DNA of 64,000 nucleotides from Anseongella ginsenosidimutans (GTDB lineage Bacteria; Bacteroidota; Bacteroidia; Sphingobacteriales; Sphingobacteriaceae), in assembly GCF_008033235.1 (NCBI RefSeq), contig NZ_CP042432.1:3038001-3102000 (forward strand), given 5' to 3'. Each line of letters begins with the position of its first letter. The stretch's first letter is position 1. Both the position numbers and the translations under genes were made by a program. Below, piece after piece: positions 1-9,819 of the stretch. The notes beneath the pieces are model-generated. The model had not been told where the DNA came from. It did no database searches and saw only the letters and a list, made by a program, of their open reading frames with translations.

Positions 1-152
1 CTTCCGGGTACGGCGGTAAAAAGGGGAGAAGCATACACCGCGCTTATTCCTAATTCCTGTAAATAATTCTGCAAGCGTTCCAGGTCCTTGAAAGTAAATC
101 CTTTGTGGAACTGGAAGCGATAGGTGGAGGATGGCCGGCTAAACTTTTCCAT
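1..152 (-). CDS. treY: Malto-oligosyltrehalose synthase TreY, N-terminal fragment
   Basis: This is the first 50 codons of TreY, cut by the window edge. TreY (GH13) isomerises the reducing-end alpha-1,4 bond of maltodextrins to the alpha,alpha-1,1 bond of trehalose. The fragment reads TYRFQFHKGFTFKDLERL and then GISAVYASPLF, which matches the conserved first strand and helix of TreY proteins. The ATG overlaps the treZ stop by 14 bases, so the two are translationally coupled. It is the third gene of a glgX-treZ-treY operon. Identity rests on this short stretch plus the neighbouring treZ, which is TreY's usual partner. Confidence 0.85.
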   Translation of the reverse strand, partial: MEKFSRPSSTYRFQFHKGFTFKDLERLQNYLQELGISAVYASPLFTAVPG

Positions 153-2094
153 AAATAATGATCGATTCAGGTTGCATGGTAATAGCTGTGCCATTTGTTA
201 CCCGGTCGGGGGCCGCTCCGGGGCCTTTCCAGCCGGGCTCCGCGGAATCCAGCAGCTTTTTCCAGCTATCCTGTGATTTTTCCGAAATCAGGCTTAACTG
301 CTGCTGCCTGTGGGAAAAATTCATCAGGCAGCGTACCTGGCGGTCTCCTTTGCCGCGCTGCAGGATCAGGGTATTCGCTTCCGGCTGCAGCAGGGTTTTC
401 AATCCTTCCCTGTCCGGCTGCCGCAGGACCGCTTCCTGTTTCCGAAGCGTAATAAGCGCCTGGTAGTAACGGAACATTGTTTGGTGCGGCTCTCTTTTCA
501 AATATTCCCATTGCAGAATGGATTGCCTGAACGTTTCTTCCGCTTGCGGATCGGGTACCTCTCCGTGGAACTGAAAGGCCGCGAATTCTGCCTTCCGGCC
601 CCTCCGGACGGCTTCCACCAGCGCCGGATCGGAGTGGCTGACAAAATAGAGGAAGGGATTTGGCTCGCTCCATTCTTCGCCCATGAACAGCAGGGGAAGG
701 AAAGGAGCGCTCATCACCGCTCCGGCGAGCAGTTTTTGCATTTCAAAGCTATACAGCCGGCTGCTGCGTTCGCCCAGCATGCGATTGCCCACCTGGTCAT
801 GATTTTGAGAAAAAACAATGAATTGCCGGCCGGGAACTCCCTCCGTGCTGGTGCCAAAGGTCTTGTGCCGGTGGGGAGAATACGTTCCGTTATATACATA
901 TGCATGCCGGTAGGCTTTTGCCAGATGCCTTATTCCTTCGAAATCCGCGTAATAACCCAGCGGTTCCTGACCGGAAGTGACCCGTAGGGCGTGATGAAAT
1001 TCATCCAGCCATTGTGCGTCCATTCCGTAGCCACCTTTTGTTACCGGATGGATAAAGCGCGTATCGTTCAAATCGCACTCCGCGATCAGGTAATGCCTTT
1101 TGCCCGTGGCCTCTTCCAGGCGGAGCGTCTGCTCCTTTATTTCCCGGAGTATATGAACCGGGCTGAGGTCCTTTATGGCATGTACGGCATCCAGGCGCAG
1201 GCCATCGATATGGAAGTCCCGGAACCACATCAGCGCATTGTCAACAAAATAACGCCTGACCCCGTCGCACCAGGCATCATCGAAGTTCATGGCTTTTCCC
1301 CAGGGAGTTTGGTATTTGCCGGTAAAATAGGGGGCGAACCGGGCCAGGTAATTACCTTCCGGCCCCAGGTGATTATAGACGACATCTAAAATAACCGCTA
1401 TTCCTTTTGAATGACAGCGATCTACCAGGAGCTGCAGGCCTCTGGCTCCTCCGTAAGAATGCTGTACGGCATAGGGAAATACGCCGTCATAGCCCCAGTT
1501 GCGGGAACCGGGGAATTGCGCCACGGGCATGATCTCAATAGCGTTTACCCCCAGTTCCTTCAGGTGATCCAGCTTTTTTTCCATCCCTTCGAAAGTCCCT
1601 TCCGGGGTGAAGGTTCCTGTATGCGCCTCGTAGAGCAGGTAGTCTTCCAGGGCATGGTTTTTCCAGGCGCCGTCTGTCCAGGAGAAGTCCTGCAGGTCCA
1701 GGGCTTCCGAAGGGCCGTGGACCCCTTCCGGCTGCGAAAGAGAAGCGGGATCGGGGAATTCCTCTTCTCCGTTAAGTTGAAATCGGTAGCGGTCTCCCGG
1801 TTTTATTTCGCTGGTTTTTAGCGTCCAATATCCAAACTGCTCTTCGTGGAGGGTTAACTTTTTACCATTTCCCGCCTTCCCGGAATTTCCGGCATTTGCG
1901 GCCGTTCCCGCACTTGCGGTCGTTCCCGAATTTCCGGGATTTCCCGTATTTGCGTCCTTTCCAGCATTCCCGGCTTTTCCGGTCTTTCCCTCGAGGCAGA
2001 TTGCCGCCTTGCGGGCCAGCGGAGCCCACAGCCATATTTCCGCTTCATTTTCCGGACCCCGGGGAAAACGAATTCCGTTCAGTCGTTTATTCAT
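139..2094 (-). CDS. treZ: Malto-oligosyltrehalose trehalohydrolase TreZ
   Basis: A 651-residue cytoplasmic GH13 enzyme that releases trehalose from maltooligosyltrehalose made by TreY. An N-terminal CBM48-like beta domain (about 1-130) is followed by a TIM barrel. The catalytic nucleophile is probably D302 in GLRLDAVHAI and the acid E339 in LIAECDLND. The start chosen is MNKRLNGIRF, which overlaps the glgX stop by 8 bases (ATGAATAA); a frame extension 12 codons upstream lies wholly inside glgX. Oddity: residues 36-79 are a run of Gly-X-Y triplets rich in Asn, Ala, Thr and Lys, inserted between two strands of the N-terminal domain. The family does not normally have this. Confidence 0.93.
   Translation of the reverse strand: MNKRLNGIRFPRGPENEAEIWLWAPLARKAAICLEGKTGKAGNAGKDANTGNPGNSGTTASAGTAANAGNSGKAGNGKKLTLHEEQFGYWTLKTSEIKPGDRYRFQLNGEEEFPDPASLSQPEGVHGPSEALDLQDFSWTDGAWKNHALEDYLLYEAHTGTFTPEGTFEGMEKKLDHLKELGVNAIEIMPVAQFPGSRNWGYDGVFPYAVQHSYGGARGLQLLVDRCHSKGIAVILDVVYNHLGPEGNYLARFAPYFTGKYQTPWGKAMNFDDAWCDGVRRYFVDNALMWFRDFHIDGLRLDAVHAIKDLSPVHILREIKEQTLRLEEATGKRHYLIAECDLNDTRFIHPVTKGGYGMDAQWLDEFHHALRVTSGQEPLGYYADFEGIRHLAKAYRHAYVYNGTYSPHRHKTFGTSTEGVPGRQFIVFSQNHDQVGNRMLGERSSRLYSFEMQKLLAGAVMSAPFLPLLFMGEEWSEPNPFLYFVSHSDPALVEAVRRGRKAEFAAFQFHGEVPDPQAEETFRQSILQWEYLKREPHQTMFRYYQALITLRKQEAVLRQPDREGLKTLLQPEANTLILQRGKGDRQVRCLMNFSHRQQQLSLISEKSQDSWKKLLDSAEPGWKGPGAAPDRVTNGTAITMQPESIIIYGKV
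1858..1989 (-). repeat. Collagen-like Gly-X-Y repeat inside treZ
   Basis: About 14 degenerate 9-base units encode triplets such as GKT, GKA, GNA, GNP, GNS and GTT (TreZ residues 36-79). The reading frame is kept and each unit differs from the next. The tract lies between KAAICLE and KLTLHEE, two predicted beta strands of the CBM48-like domain. Confidence 0.85.
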
Positions 2095-4222
2095 ATTTAT
2101 CCTTTTCGGTCGCCTGTTGCAGCAGCACAACAGACCTGCCTTTTACACTAATAGCTTCCCGGGCGCCGTGTATCCCCTGAGCCTCCGCTCCGTTTTCTCC
2201 CGTATCCAGTATTTTTGTCCACCGGGTTCCGTATTCTTCGGGAGGCAGGACATAATCCAGGGAATCGTGATGGGCATTGAAGATTACGTAAAAATTATCG
2301 TCTACGATCATTTCACCCTTCGACCCGCGGGTATGGAGGCCATGCCCATTCAGGAAAATCCCCAGCGAACGGGCGAAATCATGGTTCCAGTGATCACCCG
2401 TCATTTCCGTGCCTTCGGGCAGGAACCAGGCGATATCTTCCAGGTCTGCTTCCTGTCCCGGCGCTCCATGGAACCAGCGATGCCGGCAAAAAACGGGATG
2501 CTCCCTCCGCAGGCGAATGAGCCGGCTGGTAAATTCCACCAGGTTGTTGTCCGCGCTTTCCCAGTTTGTCCAGGATATCTCATTGTCCTGGCAATAGGCG
2601 TTATTGTTGCCTTTCTGGGTCCGCCCGGCTTCGTCCCCGGCCAGCAGCATTGGTACTCCCTGGGAAAGGAATAAGGTGGCAAGAAAATTACGCTGCTGGC
2701 GTTGCCTCAGGGAGATTATTGCCGGGTCTTCAGACGGGCCTTCCGCACCGCAGTTCCAGGAACGGTTATGGCTTTCTCCATCCTGATTATTTTCACCGTT
2801 TTCCTGGTTGTGTTTCTCATTATAGGAAACAAGATCGTTCAGGGTAAAACCGTCGTGAGCGGTGATGAAATTAATGCTGGCTGTGGGCTTCCGGTAATCT
2901 TGGTACAGGTCGGAGCTGCCGGTAAACCGTTCGGCGAATTCTGCCAGCATGCTCTCGGCCCCTCGCCAGTAATCCCTTATACAATCGCGGTATTTCCCGT
3001 TCCATTCCGCCCAACCAGGAGGGAACTTCCCAATTTGGTATCCTCCCTCTCCCAGGTCCCAGGGCTCGGCGATAAGCTTTACCTTTGAAATCACCGGGTC
3101 CTGGTGAATGATATCGAAAAAAGCGCTGAGCCGGTTCACTTCCTGCAATTCCCGGGCAAGGGTTGCCGCCAGGTCAAAGCGAAAGCCATCTACGTGCATT
3201 TCCTCTATCCAGTAGCGCAGGCTGTCCATGATCAGGCGAAGTACATTGGGAAGGTTCGCGTTGAGCGTGTTCCCGGTTCCCGTATAATCCATATAAAAAC
3301 GCGGCTTTTTAGTAAGCCGGTAATAGGAGGCATTGTCGATTCCCTTGAAGGAGAGCGACGGCCCCATTTCGTTTCCTTCGGCGGTATGATTATAAACTAC
3401 GTCCAGGATTACTTCGATCCCGGCTTTATGCAGTTCTTTTACCATGTGTTTGAATTCCACGACCTGCCCTCCGGTTGACCCGCTTCCTGAATAACGAACG
3501 TCAGGCGCAAAATAGCCGATCGTATTATAACCCCAGTAATTAGTAAGGCCTTTTTCGTGTAAATGAGCATCAGTAACGAAGTGGTGTACAGGCATCAGTT
3601 CAATAGCGGTAATACCCAGTTCCCGGAGATAATTAATGATAACAGGATGGCCCAGGGCGGCATAAGTGCCGCGTATTTCCGGCGGGATCTCCGGGTGCAG
3701 CCAGGTAAGGCCTTTGACATGCGCTTCGTAAATAACAGTCTGATGATAGGGGATTAAGGGAGGCTTGTCGTTCTCCCAGTCAAAACCGGGATCAATCACT
3801 ACCGATTTGGGAACGAAAGGCGCACTATCCTTCTTGTTAAAACTCAGGTCCTTGTCTGGGTGGCCCCGCGTATAAGCGAAAAGTGAATCATGCCATTCGA
3901 TCTTGCCGGAAATTGCCCGCGCATAGGGATCGATTAATAATTTGTTTGGGTTAAAACGATGTCCGTTCTGCGGCTCCCACGGACCGTGAACCCGGTAGCC
4001 GTATAACTGGCCCGGCTGCACGCCCGGCAGGTAAATATGCCATACCTGGTGGGAATATTCTTCTAGTTTTATTCTTTGGGTCTCGGTTTCTCCCTTTGCT
4101 TCCCTGAACAGGCAAAGTTCCACGCCGGCGGCGTTCTCTGAATATAAAGCGAAATTTACTCCTTTGCCATCCCAGGTGGCTCCCAGTGGAAAAGGGTCGC
4201 CCGGATAACTGCTTATCTCCAT
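2087..4222 (-). CDS. glgX: Glycogen debranching enzyme GlgX (isoamylase type)
   Basis: A 711-residue GH13_11 enzyme that hydrolyses alpha-1,6 branches of glycogen or limit dextrin and supplies linear maltodextrins to TreY/TreZ. It has an N-terminal CBM48 domain (GDPFPLGATWDGKGVNFALYSENA at residues 6-29) and a TIM barrel with nucleophile D350 in DGFRFDLAA and acid/base E386 in LIAEPWDLGEGG. MEISSYPGDP is taken as the start; 109 further upstream codons are open but low in complexity and unlike the family. It is the first gene of the minus-strand operon and diverges from glgE. Confidence 0.93.
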   Translation of the reverse strand: MEISSYPGDPFPLGATWDGKGVNFALYSENAAGVELCLFREAKGETETQRIKLEEYSHQVWHIYLPGVQPGQLYGYRVHGPWEPQNGHRFNPNKLLIDPYARAISGKIEWHDSLFAYTRGHPDKDLSFNKKDSAPFVPKSVVIDPGFDWENDKPPLIPYHQTVIYEAHVKGLTWLHPEIPPEIRGTYAALGHPVIINYLRELGITAIELMPVHHFVTDAHLHEKGLTNYWGYNTIGYFAPDVRYSGSGSTGGQVVEFKHMVKELHKAGIEVILDVVYNHTAEGNEMGPSLSFKGIDNASYYRLTKKPRFYMDYTGTGNTLNANLPNVLRLIMDSLRYWIEEMHVDGFRFDLAATLARELQEVNRLSAFFDIIHQDPVISKVKLIAEPWDLGEGGYQIGKFPPGWAEWNGKYRDCIRDYWRGAESMLAEFAERFTGSSDLYQDYRKPTASINFITAHDGFTLNDLVSYNEKHNQENGENNQDGESHNRSWNCGAEGPSEDPAIISLRQRQQRNFLATLFLSQGVPMLLAGDEAGRTQKGNNNAYCQDNEISWTNWESADNNLVEFTSRLIRLRREHPVFCRHRWFHGAPGQEADLEDIAWFLPEGTEMTGDHWNHDFARSLGIFLNGHGLHTRGSKGEMIVDDNFYVIFNAHHDSLDYVLPPEEYGTRWTKILDTGENGAEAQGIHGAREAISVKGRSVVLLQQATEKDKYE

Positions 4223-4534
4223 ATTAAATCCTGTGTTAAATCTGCTGGAAACCCGTGCAAATAACAGGCCGCATGTCTTGTTCGGAGCGTTGGCGCAGGA
4301 GGGCATAGGACATGCGGCCTTGCGGGGCGAACTAACGAAAAAATTTCCCGCCTGGGGAAAAACCTGCTGAATGCCGGGCGCTACCATTATTGAAGCCGCG
4401 CACCCCCGAAACCCCGCCTCCCGAAACCTGCTGCTTTTCCCTTCCCCGGATTTTTTGCCGGATAAGGCTGGCACGGAATTAGAACTTCGCTCAGGGCCCA
4501 TACGGCAATAGAAACCCATCGCAATCGTAAATTT
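4223..4534. promoter_or_regulatory. Divergent intergenic region between glgX and glgE
   Basis: This 312-base stretch has no convincing gene. It must hold the promoters of both alpha-glucan operons. It contains a perfect 12-base inverted repeat (separate entry) in the probable glgX leader. A -7-like TAAATTTG (4528-4535) touches the GTG taken as the glgE start. Nothing else was recognised. Confidence 0.6.
4266..4320. repeat. 12-base perfect inverted repeat upstream of glgX
   Basis: AGGCCGCATGTC at 4266-4277 and its exact complement GACATGCGGCCT at 4309-4320 are separated by 31 bases. The repeat lies 44 bases before the glgX start. No T-run follows on either strand, so it is not a standard terminator. 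It could be a leader hairpin or a two-half-site operator. Confidence 0.6.
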
Positions 4535-6490
4535 GTGAATACTACCCAAGGCAGAAAAAGAGTGATCATCGCGAATGTTTCCCCGCGGATAGAAGAGGGG
4601 GAATATGCCGCTAAAGCCATTATTAATGAAAACGTTCTCGTCTCAGCCGATATATTTGCCGACGGTCATGATGAATTGGCTGCCAGCATACTGGTAAGGC
4701 ATGCCGCGGAAAGGAAATGGACAGAAATCCCGATGAAGCTGATCATGAATGATCGCTGGGAGGCGGTATTTAAACCTGGGAGGACCGGGCGGTACCAGTT
4801 CCGTCTCCAGGGATGGATTGATCATTTTTCCACCTGGCAAAAGAATGCGCGGAAAAAACTGGACGCCGGGCTGAATATAGAAACCGAGCTGCAGGCGGGT
4901 GTAGCGATGGCTGGAAAAGCGGCAGAGGCTGCAAGTCCCGCGGATAAGCGCACTTTAACGGAATGGGCTGAAAAGCTTAGTGTTGCGAAAACGACCGAAG
5001 GCATATTGTCCCAACTTGACCGGAACATGCGCGGGATCATGAACCGGTACCGCGATAAAAACCTACTCAGCCTTTATCCTGAAACCCTGGAGATAGATGT
5101 GGAAAGACAAAAAGCCTTGTTCAGCACCTGGTATGAGTTGTTTCCGCGTTCTGCGGCTTCTGAAGCGGGCAAACACGGCACCTTCCAGGATGTAAAGAAA
5201 CTTCTTCCCCGTATTGCGCGTATGGGATTCGATGTGTTGTATTTGCCTCCTATACACCCGATAGGCGAAAAGAAACGGAAGGGGAGGAACAATTCCCTGG
5301 AAGCAGGCCCGGACGATCCTGGTTCCCCCTGGGCTATCGGGAACAGGAAAGGAGGGCACAAGGCCATTCATCCGCAGCTGGGGACACTGAAGGATTTCCG
5401 CGATCTTGTCCGGGAAGCCGGAAAACAGGGAATCGAGATTGCGCTGGACATCGCCTTTCAGTGCGCTCCGGATCATCCTTACGTAACACAACACCCTCAA
5501 TGGTTTAAATGGCGGTCTGACGGAACGGTGCAGTATGCCGAAAACCCTCCGAAAAAGTATGAGGACATTCTCCCGCTCGATTTCGAGAGTCAAGACTGGC
5601 AAGGCCTCTGGGAAGAGTTGAAAAGCGTGGTAGAATACTGGATTGACAAAGGAGTCAATATCTTCCGGGTGGACAACCCGCACACGAAGTCGCTTCGTTT
5701 CTGGGAGTGGATAATCCGGGACGTCAGGGAAAAACATCCGCAAGTCATTTTTCTTGCCGAAGCCTTTACCCGCCCACGCGTTATGGAAAGGCTGGCGAAG
5801 GCAGGCTTTACCCAATCTTATACTTATTTCACCTGGCGGAATACGAAATACGAACTGGAAGAATATATGCGGGAACTGACAAAAACCGACCGGAAGTTTT
5901 ATTTCCGGCCTAATTTCTGGCCGAATACCCCCGATATCCTGCCCCCCTTCCTTAGCTCCGGAGGCGAGAACGCCCATATCATCCGGCTGATCCTGGCGGC
6001 TACGCTTTCCGCCAGTTACGGTATTTACGGGCCTGTTTATGAATTTTGTATTCATACGCCTTACCCGACAAAAGAGGAATATGCGGATAATGAAAAATAT
6101 GAGATCCGGCATTGGGACTGGGATCGTTGCACCCGCCTTGGCGAACTTATTACACGGATCAACCGGATCCGGAATACCCACCCCGCGTTGCAAACGACCT
6201 GGAACATCGAGTTTGCGGAAACGAGCAACGACCAGATAATTTGTTACGGGAAGGCCGACCCGGAAGCAGGCGACCGGCTTATCATTGCCGTGAACCTGGA
6301 TCCTTTTCATATGCAGTCCGCACATGTAAAAATCCCGATAGCCGCTTTAGGCATTCCGGCGGGCCGTGCTTACCTGGTCAAGGACCTGATAAGCGGCAAT
6401 AGTTACCAATGGCAGGATGAATGGAATTATGTGCAGTTAAACCCGCAGGAATTGCCGGCGCATGTTTTTGAAGTGGTGTTGGATACATAA
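4535..6490 (+). CDS. glgE: Alpha-1,4-glucan:maltose-1-phosphate maltosyltransferase GlgE
   Basis: A 651-residue GH13_3 transferase that adds maltosyl units from alpha-maltose-1-phosphate to the non-reducing end of alpha-1,4-glucan. The N-terminal GlgE domain starts at RVIIANVSPRIEEGEY. The barrel carries nucleophile D380 (FRVDNPHTK) and acid/base E409 (FLAEAFTRP), spaced as in characterised GlgE. The start is GTG at 4535. A second in-frame GTG at 4562 is possible because a -7-like box overlaps the first. It is 11 bases from treS, whose maltokinase half makes its substrate. Confidence 0.93.
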   Translation: MNTTQGRKRVIIANVSPRIEEGEYAAKAIINENVLVSADIFADGHDELAASILVRHAAERKWTEIPMKLIMNDRWEAVFKPGRTGRYQFRLQGWIDHFSTWQKNARKKLDAGLNIETELQAGVAMAGKAAEAASPADKRTLTEWAEKLSVAKTTEGILSQLDRNMRGIMNRYRDKNLLSLYPETLEIDVERQKALFSTWYELFPRSAASEAGKHGTFQDVKKLLPRIARMGFDVLYLPPIHPIGEKKRKGRNNSLEAGPDDPGSPWAIGNRKGGHKAIHPQLGTLKDFRDLVREAGKQGIEIALDIAFQCAPDHPYVTQHPQWFKWRSDGTVQYAENPPKKYEDILPLDFESQDWQGLWEELKSVVEYWIDKGVNIFRVDNPHTKSLRFWEWIIRDVREKHPQVIFLAEAFTRPRVMERLAKAGFTQSYTYFTWRNTKYELEEYMRELTKTDRKFYFRPNFWPNTPDILPPFLSSGGENAHIIRLILAATLSASYGIYGPVYEFCIHTPYPTKEEYADNEKYEIRHWDWDRCTRLGELITRINRIRNTHPALQTTWNIEFAETSNDQIICYGKADPEAGDRLIIAVNLDPFHMQSAHVKIPIAALGIPAGRAYLVKDLISGNSYQWQDEWNYVQLNPQELPAHVFEVVLDT

Positions 6491-6501
6491 CAAGGCAAGC
6501 T

Positions 6502-9500
6502 ATGGCTGATAAGAAAAATGGCCTGGATGACAGGCTCCACTGGTACAAGGATGCTGTTATTTACGAATTGCACATTAAGGCGTTCTGTGACGGCAACGGC
6601 GATGGCATCGGGGATTTCCAGGGCTTAATGGAAAAGCTGGACTACCTCCAGGACCTGGGGGTTACCGCCATCTGGCTGCTCCCGTTCTATCCTTCTCCAC
6701 TCAGGGACGACGGGTATGATATTGCCGACTATTATCGCATCAATCCTTCTTACGGCGATGTGAGGCAGTTCCGGCAGTTCCTAAAGGAAGCGCATCGCCG
6801 TAATCTCAAAGTCATTACCGAACTGGTGATCAATCATACTTCCGATCAGCACCCCTGGTTCCAGCGGGCAAGGAAGGCTCCTAAAGATTCCGTTTACAGG
6901 AATTTCTATGTATGGACGGATGATCCCGGACAGTACAAGGATGTTCGTATTATTTTCCAGGATTTTGAAGCTTCCAACTGGAATTGGGACCCCGTGGCTG
7001 AGCAATATTATTGGCACCGCTTTTTTTACCACCAGCCCGACCTGAATTATGATCATCCCCAGGTAAGGGAAGAAATTATCAGGATCCTGGATTTTTGGTG
7101 CAAGATGGGGGTCGACGGGTTTCGCCTTGACGCCGTTCCTTATCTTTTTGAACGGGAAGGCACCAATTCCGAAAACCTGCCTGAAACCCATGATTTTCTT
7201 AAAATGCTGAGAAAGCATATTGATGAACACTTTCCAGGCACCCTGCTGCTGGCTGAGGCTAATATGTGGCCCGAAGATTCGGCTTCTTATTTTGGCCAGG
7301 GGGATGAATGTCATATGAACTTTCATTTCCCGGTAATGCCGCGCATGTTCATGGCCTTGCAAATGGAAGACCGGTATCCGATCACCGATATATTTGAACA
7401 GACCCCGGAGATTCCCGATACCTGTCAATGGGCTATATTCCTTAGGAATCATGATGAACTGACCCTGGAAATGGTAACGGATGAAGAGCGGGACTACATG
7501 TATAAGGTGTATGTGAAAGATCCGAAAGCCCGGATCAACCTGGGCATCAGACACCGGCTGGCGCCCTTGATGGAGAATAACCGGAAAAAGATAGAGCTGC
7601 TGAACTGCCTGCTGTTCTCCCTCCCTGGAACGCCGGTGATCTATTACGGAGATGAAATAGGGATGGGCGATAATTTTTACCTGGGTGACCGGAACGGTGT
7701 GCGCACCCCTATGCAATGGAACGCCGGCCGGAATGCCGGCTTTTCGCAGGCAAATCCGCAGAAGTTATACCTCCCGGTAATACTGGACCCGGAATATCAT
7801 TATGAATCGGTAAACGTAGAAATGCAATACCGGAATACTTCGTCCCTTCTTTGGTGGATGAAACGGATCATTCATATAAGGAAGAATCACAAAGCTTTCA
7901 GCAGGGGCGATATGCGATTTATTTCTTCCAATAATCCTAAGGTGCTGGTATTTACCCGCAGCTACAGGGAGGAGATCATGCTGGTCATGGTGAATCTTTC
8001 CCGTTATTCCCAGCCCGCGGAACTGGATATGAGGGAATACAAAGGATACCTGCCGGTGGAAGTGTTCAGTAAGAACCGGTTCCCGGCTATAAAGGAGGAC
8101 GAATTTTATTTCTTTACCCTCAGCGGCCACGATTGCCAGTGGTTCATGCTTGAAAAAGTGCATCCCGGAGTAAATGAAGAGGCCTCGTTACCCCTTTTAG
8201 AGCTAGGTCATTGGAAAGACCTTCTGCAAAAAGATGTTCGCGGGGAACTGGAGAATCGCATCCTGCCTCCTTACCTCCGGCATATACGATGGTTCGGGGG
8301 GAAAGGGAGGACTATTCAGCATATCCGGATCATTAATCACGCAGTGGTCCCCCTGTCTGAGAATAGTGCCGTATTGCTGCTTATCGAAGTGACTTATCAA
8401 AGCGGGCTGCCGGAGGTCTATCATCTTCCGGTAGCCTTCGGAACAGAAGAGTTTGCCTTAAATATAAAGGAAAACTGCCCGCAGGCAGTGATAGCGCAGT
8501 TGCATGTGGGGGAACAGAAAGGCGTTCTTTTCGATGCCTTGTACGGCCCGCGGTTCCGTCAGGCTATTATTTCCAGAATGGCAGGTAACCGGCATATCTC
8601 CATGAAGGAGGGGATGATCCATTTTTCAGGGAATAAACTATTAAAACAGTACATCCGGGACCAGGAAAAGGTCAGGTCAAGGGTGCTTTCCGCTGAGCAA
8701 AGCAACACGTCGCTTACTTATAATAATTCTTTTTTCCTTAAAATGTACCGGAAAGTGGACCGCGCCGTGAACCCGGACCTTGAAGTCACCCATTTCCTCT
8801 CCAAACAGGCAAAATTTACGCATATTCCTGCCTTTACAGGCGCCATCCGCTGGAAATATGAAAACGATACCATGGTATTAGGGATGATGCAGGAATTGGT
8901 GGAAAACCACAGCGACGCATGGACGTATATGCAGGAAAGACTGGATGATTTTTATGAAAGGGTGCTTGCGCGGAACAAAGTTTCCTTCTCTTTCCCGGAA
9001 TATGAAACCGATCTTACCCGCCCTGTCCGCTATCGTGATATCCCCGCCGATGTCCAGGAATTGCTGGACGGATCGGTGGCGGAGCGCGCCCGCCTGCTGG
9101 GAATAAGGACGGGGGAAATGCACAAGGCACTTGCATCCGGAAACACCCCGGACTTCAAGCCGGAGCATTTTTCCCTGCATTACCAACGCTCCCTCTATTC
9201 TTCCATGCAATCTCTGGTACGCGCAGCCTTTCAAAACCTGGCGGAAAACACGGACGAACTTTCGGGCGATATGACACGGGAAGCGGAAGAAATTCTGGAT
9301 ATGAAGGGGGACGTACTGAATATCCTTCGTCGTGTTTACCGGAAGAAAATAGACGTAGTAAAGATCCGCGTTCACGGCGATTATCACTTGGGGCAAGTCC
9401 TGTTGACCGGGAAGGATTTTGTGATCCTGGATTTTGAAGGAGAGCCTGCACGGCCTTACAGCGAAAGGAGGCTGAAGCGTTCCGCCTTGCGCGACGTGGC

Positions 9501-9819
9501 GGGCATGTTCCGTTCCTTCCATTACGCCGCCTATGCAAGCCTGCTCCTGGGCAACCAGATCCGGAAAGGAGATATTGGCAAGCTGCTTCCTTTTGCTGAT
9601 CTCTGGTATCACTACATGAGCGGTTTTTTTATGCAGGCTTATATGGATACGGTCCGGGGTACAGCGCTGATCCCTTCCGCGGAGGAAGACCTGGCGGTCT
9701 TGTTGCAAACTTACCTGCTGGAAAAAGCTATATACGAATTGAATTACGAATTGGATAACCGTCCCAGCTGGGTCATCATCCCACTGCGTGGTATCCGGTT
9801 CATTATGGAGCATTCATGA
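6502..9819 (+). CDS. treS: Trehalose synthase-maltokinase fusion (TreS-Mak)
   Basis: A 1105-residue fusion. Residues 1 to about 550 are TreS, a GH13_16 isomerase that interconverts trehalose and maltose, with nucleophile D210 (DGFRLDAVPY), acid/base E252 (LLLAEANMW) and D318 (NHDELTLE). From about 580 to the end is a maltokinase that makes maltose-1-phosphate with ATP, shown by HGDYHLGQ (958-965) and DFEGEP, the catalytic and metal-binding motifs of its phosphotransferase-like fold. Fusion channels trehalose to GlgE's donor. The stop overlaps the glgB start (ATGA). Full length for this architecture, no break seen. Confidence 0.94.
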   Translation: MADKKNGLDDRLHWYKDAVIYELHIKAFCDGNGDGIGDFQGLMEKLDYLQDLGVTAIWLLPFYPSPLRDDGYDIADYYRINPSYGDVRQFRQFLKEAHRRNLKVITELVINHTSDQHPWFQRARKAPKDSVYRNFYVWTDDPGQYKDVRIIFQDFEASNWNWDPVAEQYYWHRFFYHQPDLNYDHPQVREEIIRILDFWCKMGVDGFRLDAVPYLFEREGTNSENLPETHDFLKMLRKHIDEHFPGTLLLAEANMWPEDSASYFGQGDECHMNFHFPVMPRMFMALQMEDRYPITDIFEQTPEIPDTCQWAIFLRNHDELTLEMVTDEERDYMYKVYVKDPKARINLGIRHRLAPLMENNRKKIELLNCLLFSLPGTPVIYYGDEIGMGDNFYLGDRNGVRTPMQWNAGRNAGFSQANPQKLYLPVILDPEYHYESVNVEMQYRNTSSLLWWMKRIIHIRKNHKAFSRGDMRFISSNNPKVLVFTRSYREEIMLVMVNLSRYSQPAELDMREYKGYLPVEVFSKNRFPAIKEDEFYFFTLSGHDCQWFMLEKVHPGVNEEASLPLLELGHWKDLLQKDVRGELENRILPPYLRHIRWFGGKGRTIQHIRIINHAVVPLSENSAVLLLIEVTYQSGLPEVYHLPVAFGTEEFALNIKENCPQAVIAQLHVGEQKGVLFDALYGPRFRQAIISRMAGNRHISMKEGMIHFSGNKLLKQYIRDQEKVRSRVLSAEQSNTSLTYNNSFFLKMYRKVDRAVNPDLEVTHFLSKQAKFTHIPAFTGAIRWKYENDTMVLGMMQELVENHSDAWTYMQERLDDFYERVLARNKVSFSFPEYETDLTRPVRYRDIPADVQELLDGSVAERARLLGIRTGEMHKALASGNTPDFKPEHFSLHYQRSLYSSMQSLVRAAFQNLAENTDELSGDMTREAEEILDMKGDVLNILRRVYRKKIDVVKIRVHGDYHLGQVLLTGKDFVILDFEGEPARPYSERRLKRSALRDVAGMFRSFHYAAYASLLLGNQIRKGDIGKLLPFADLWYHYMSGFFMQAYMDTVRGTALIPSAEEDLAVLLQTYLLEKAIYELNYELDNRPSWVIIPLRGIRFIMEHS

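Noticed and set aside
310-987. Long plus-strand frame opposite treZ
   Set aside because: It is the antisense shadow of a well-supported TreZ reading frame, with no family resemblance of its own.
5063-6325. 420-codon minus-strand frame inside glgE
   Set aside because: GlgE motifs and catalytic residues are clear on the plus strand; the antisense frame has no recognisable domain and arises from codon bias.
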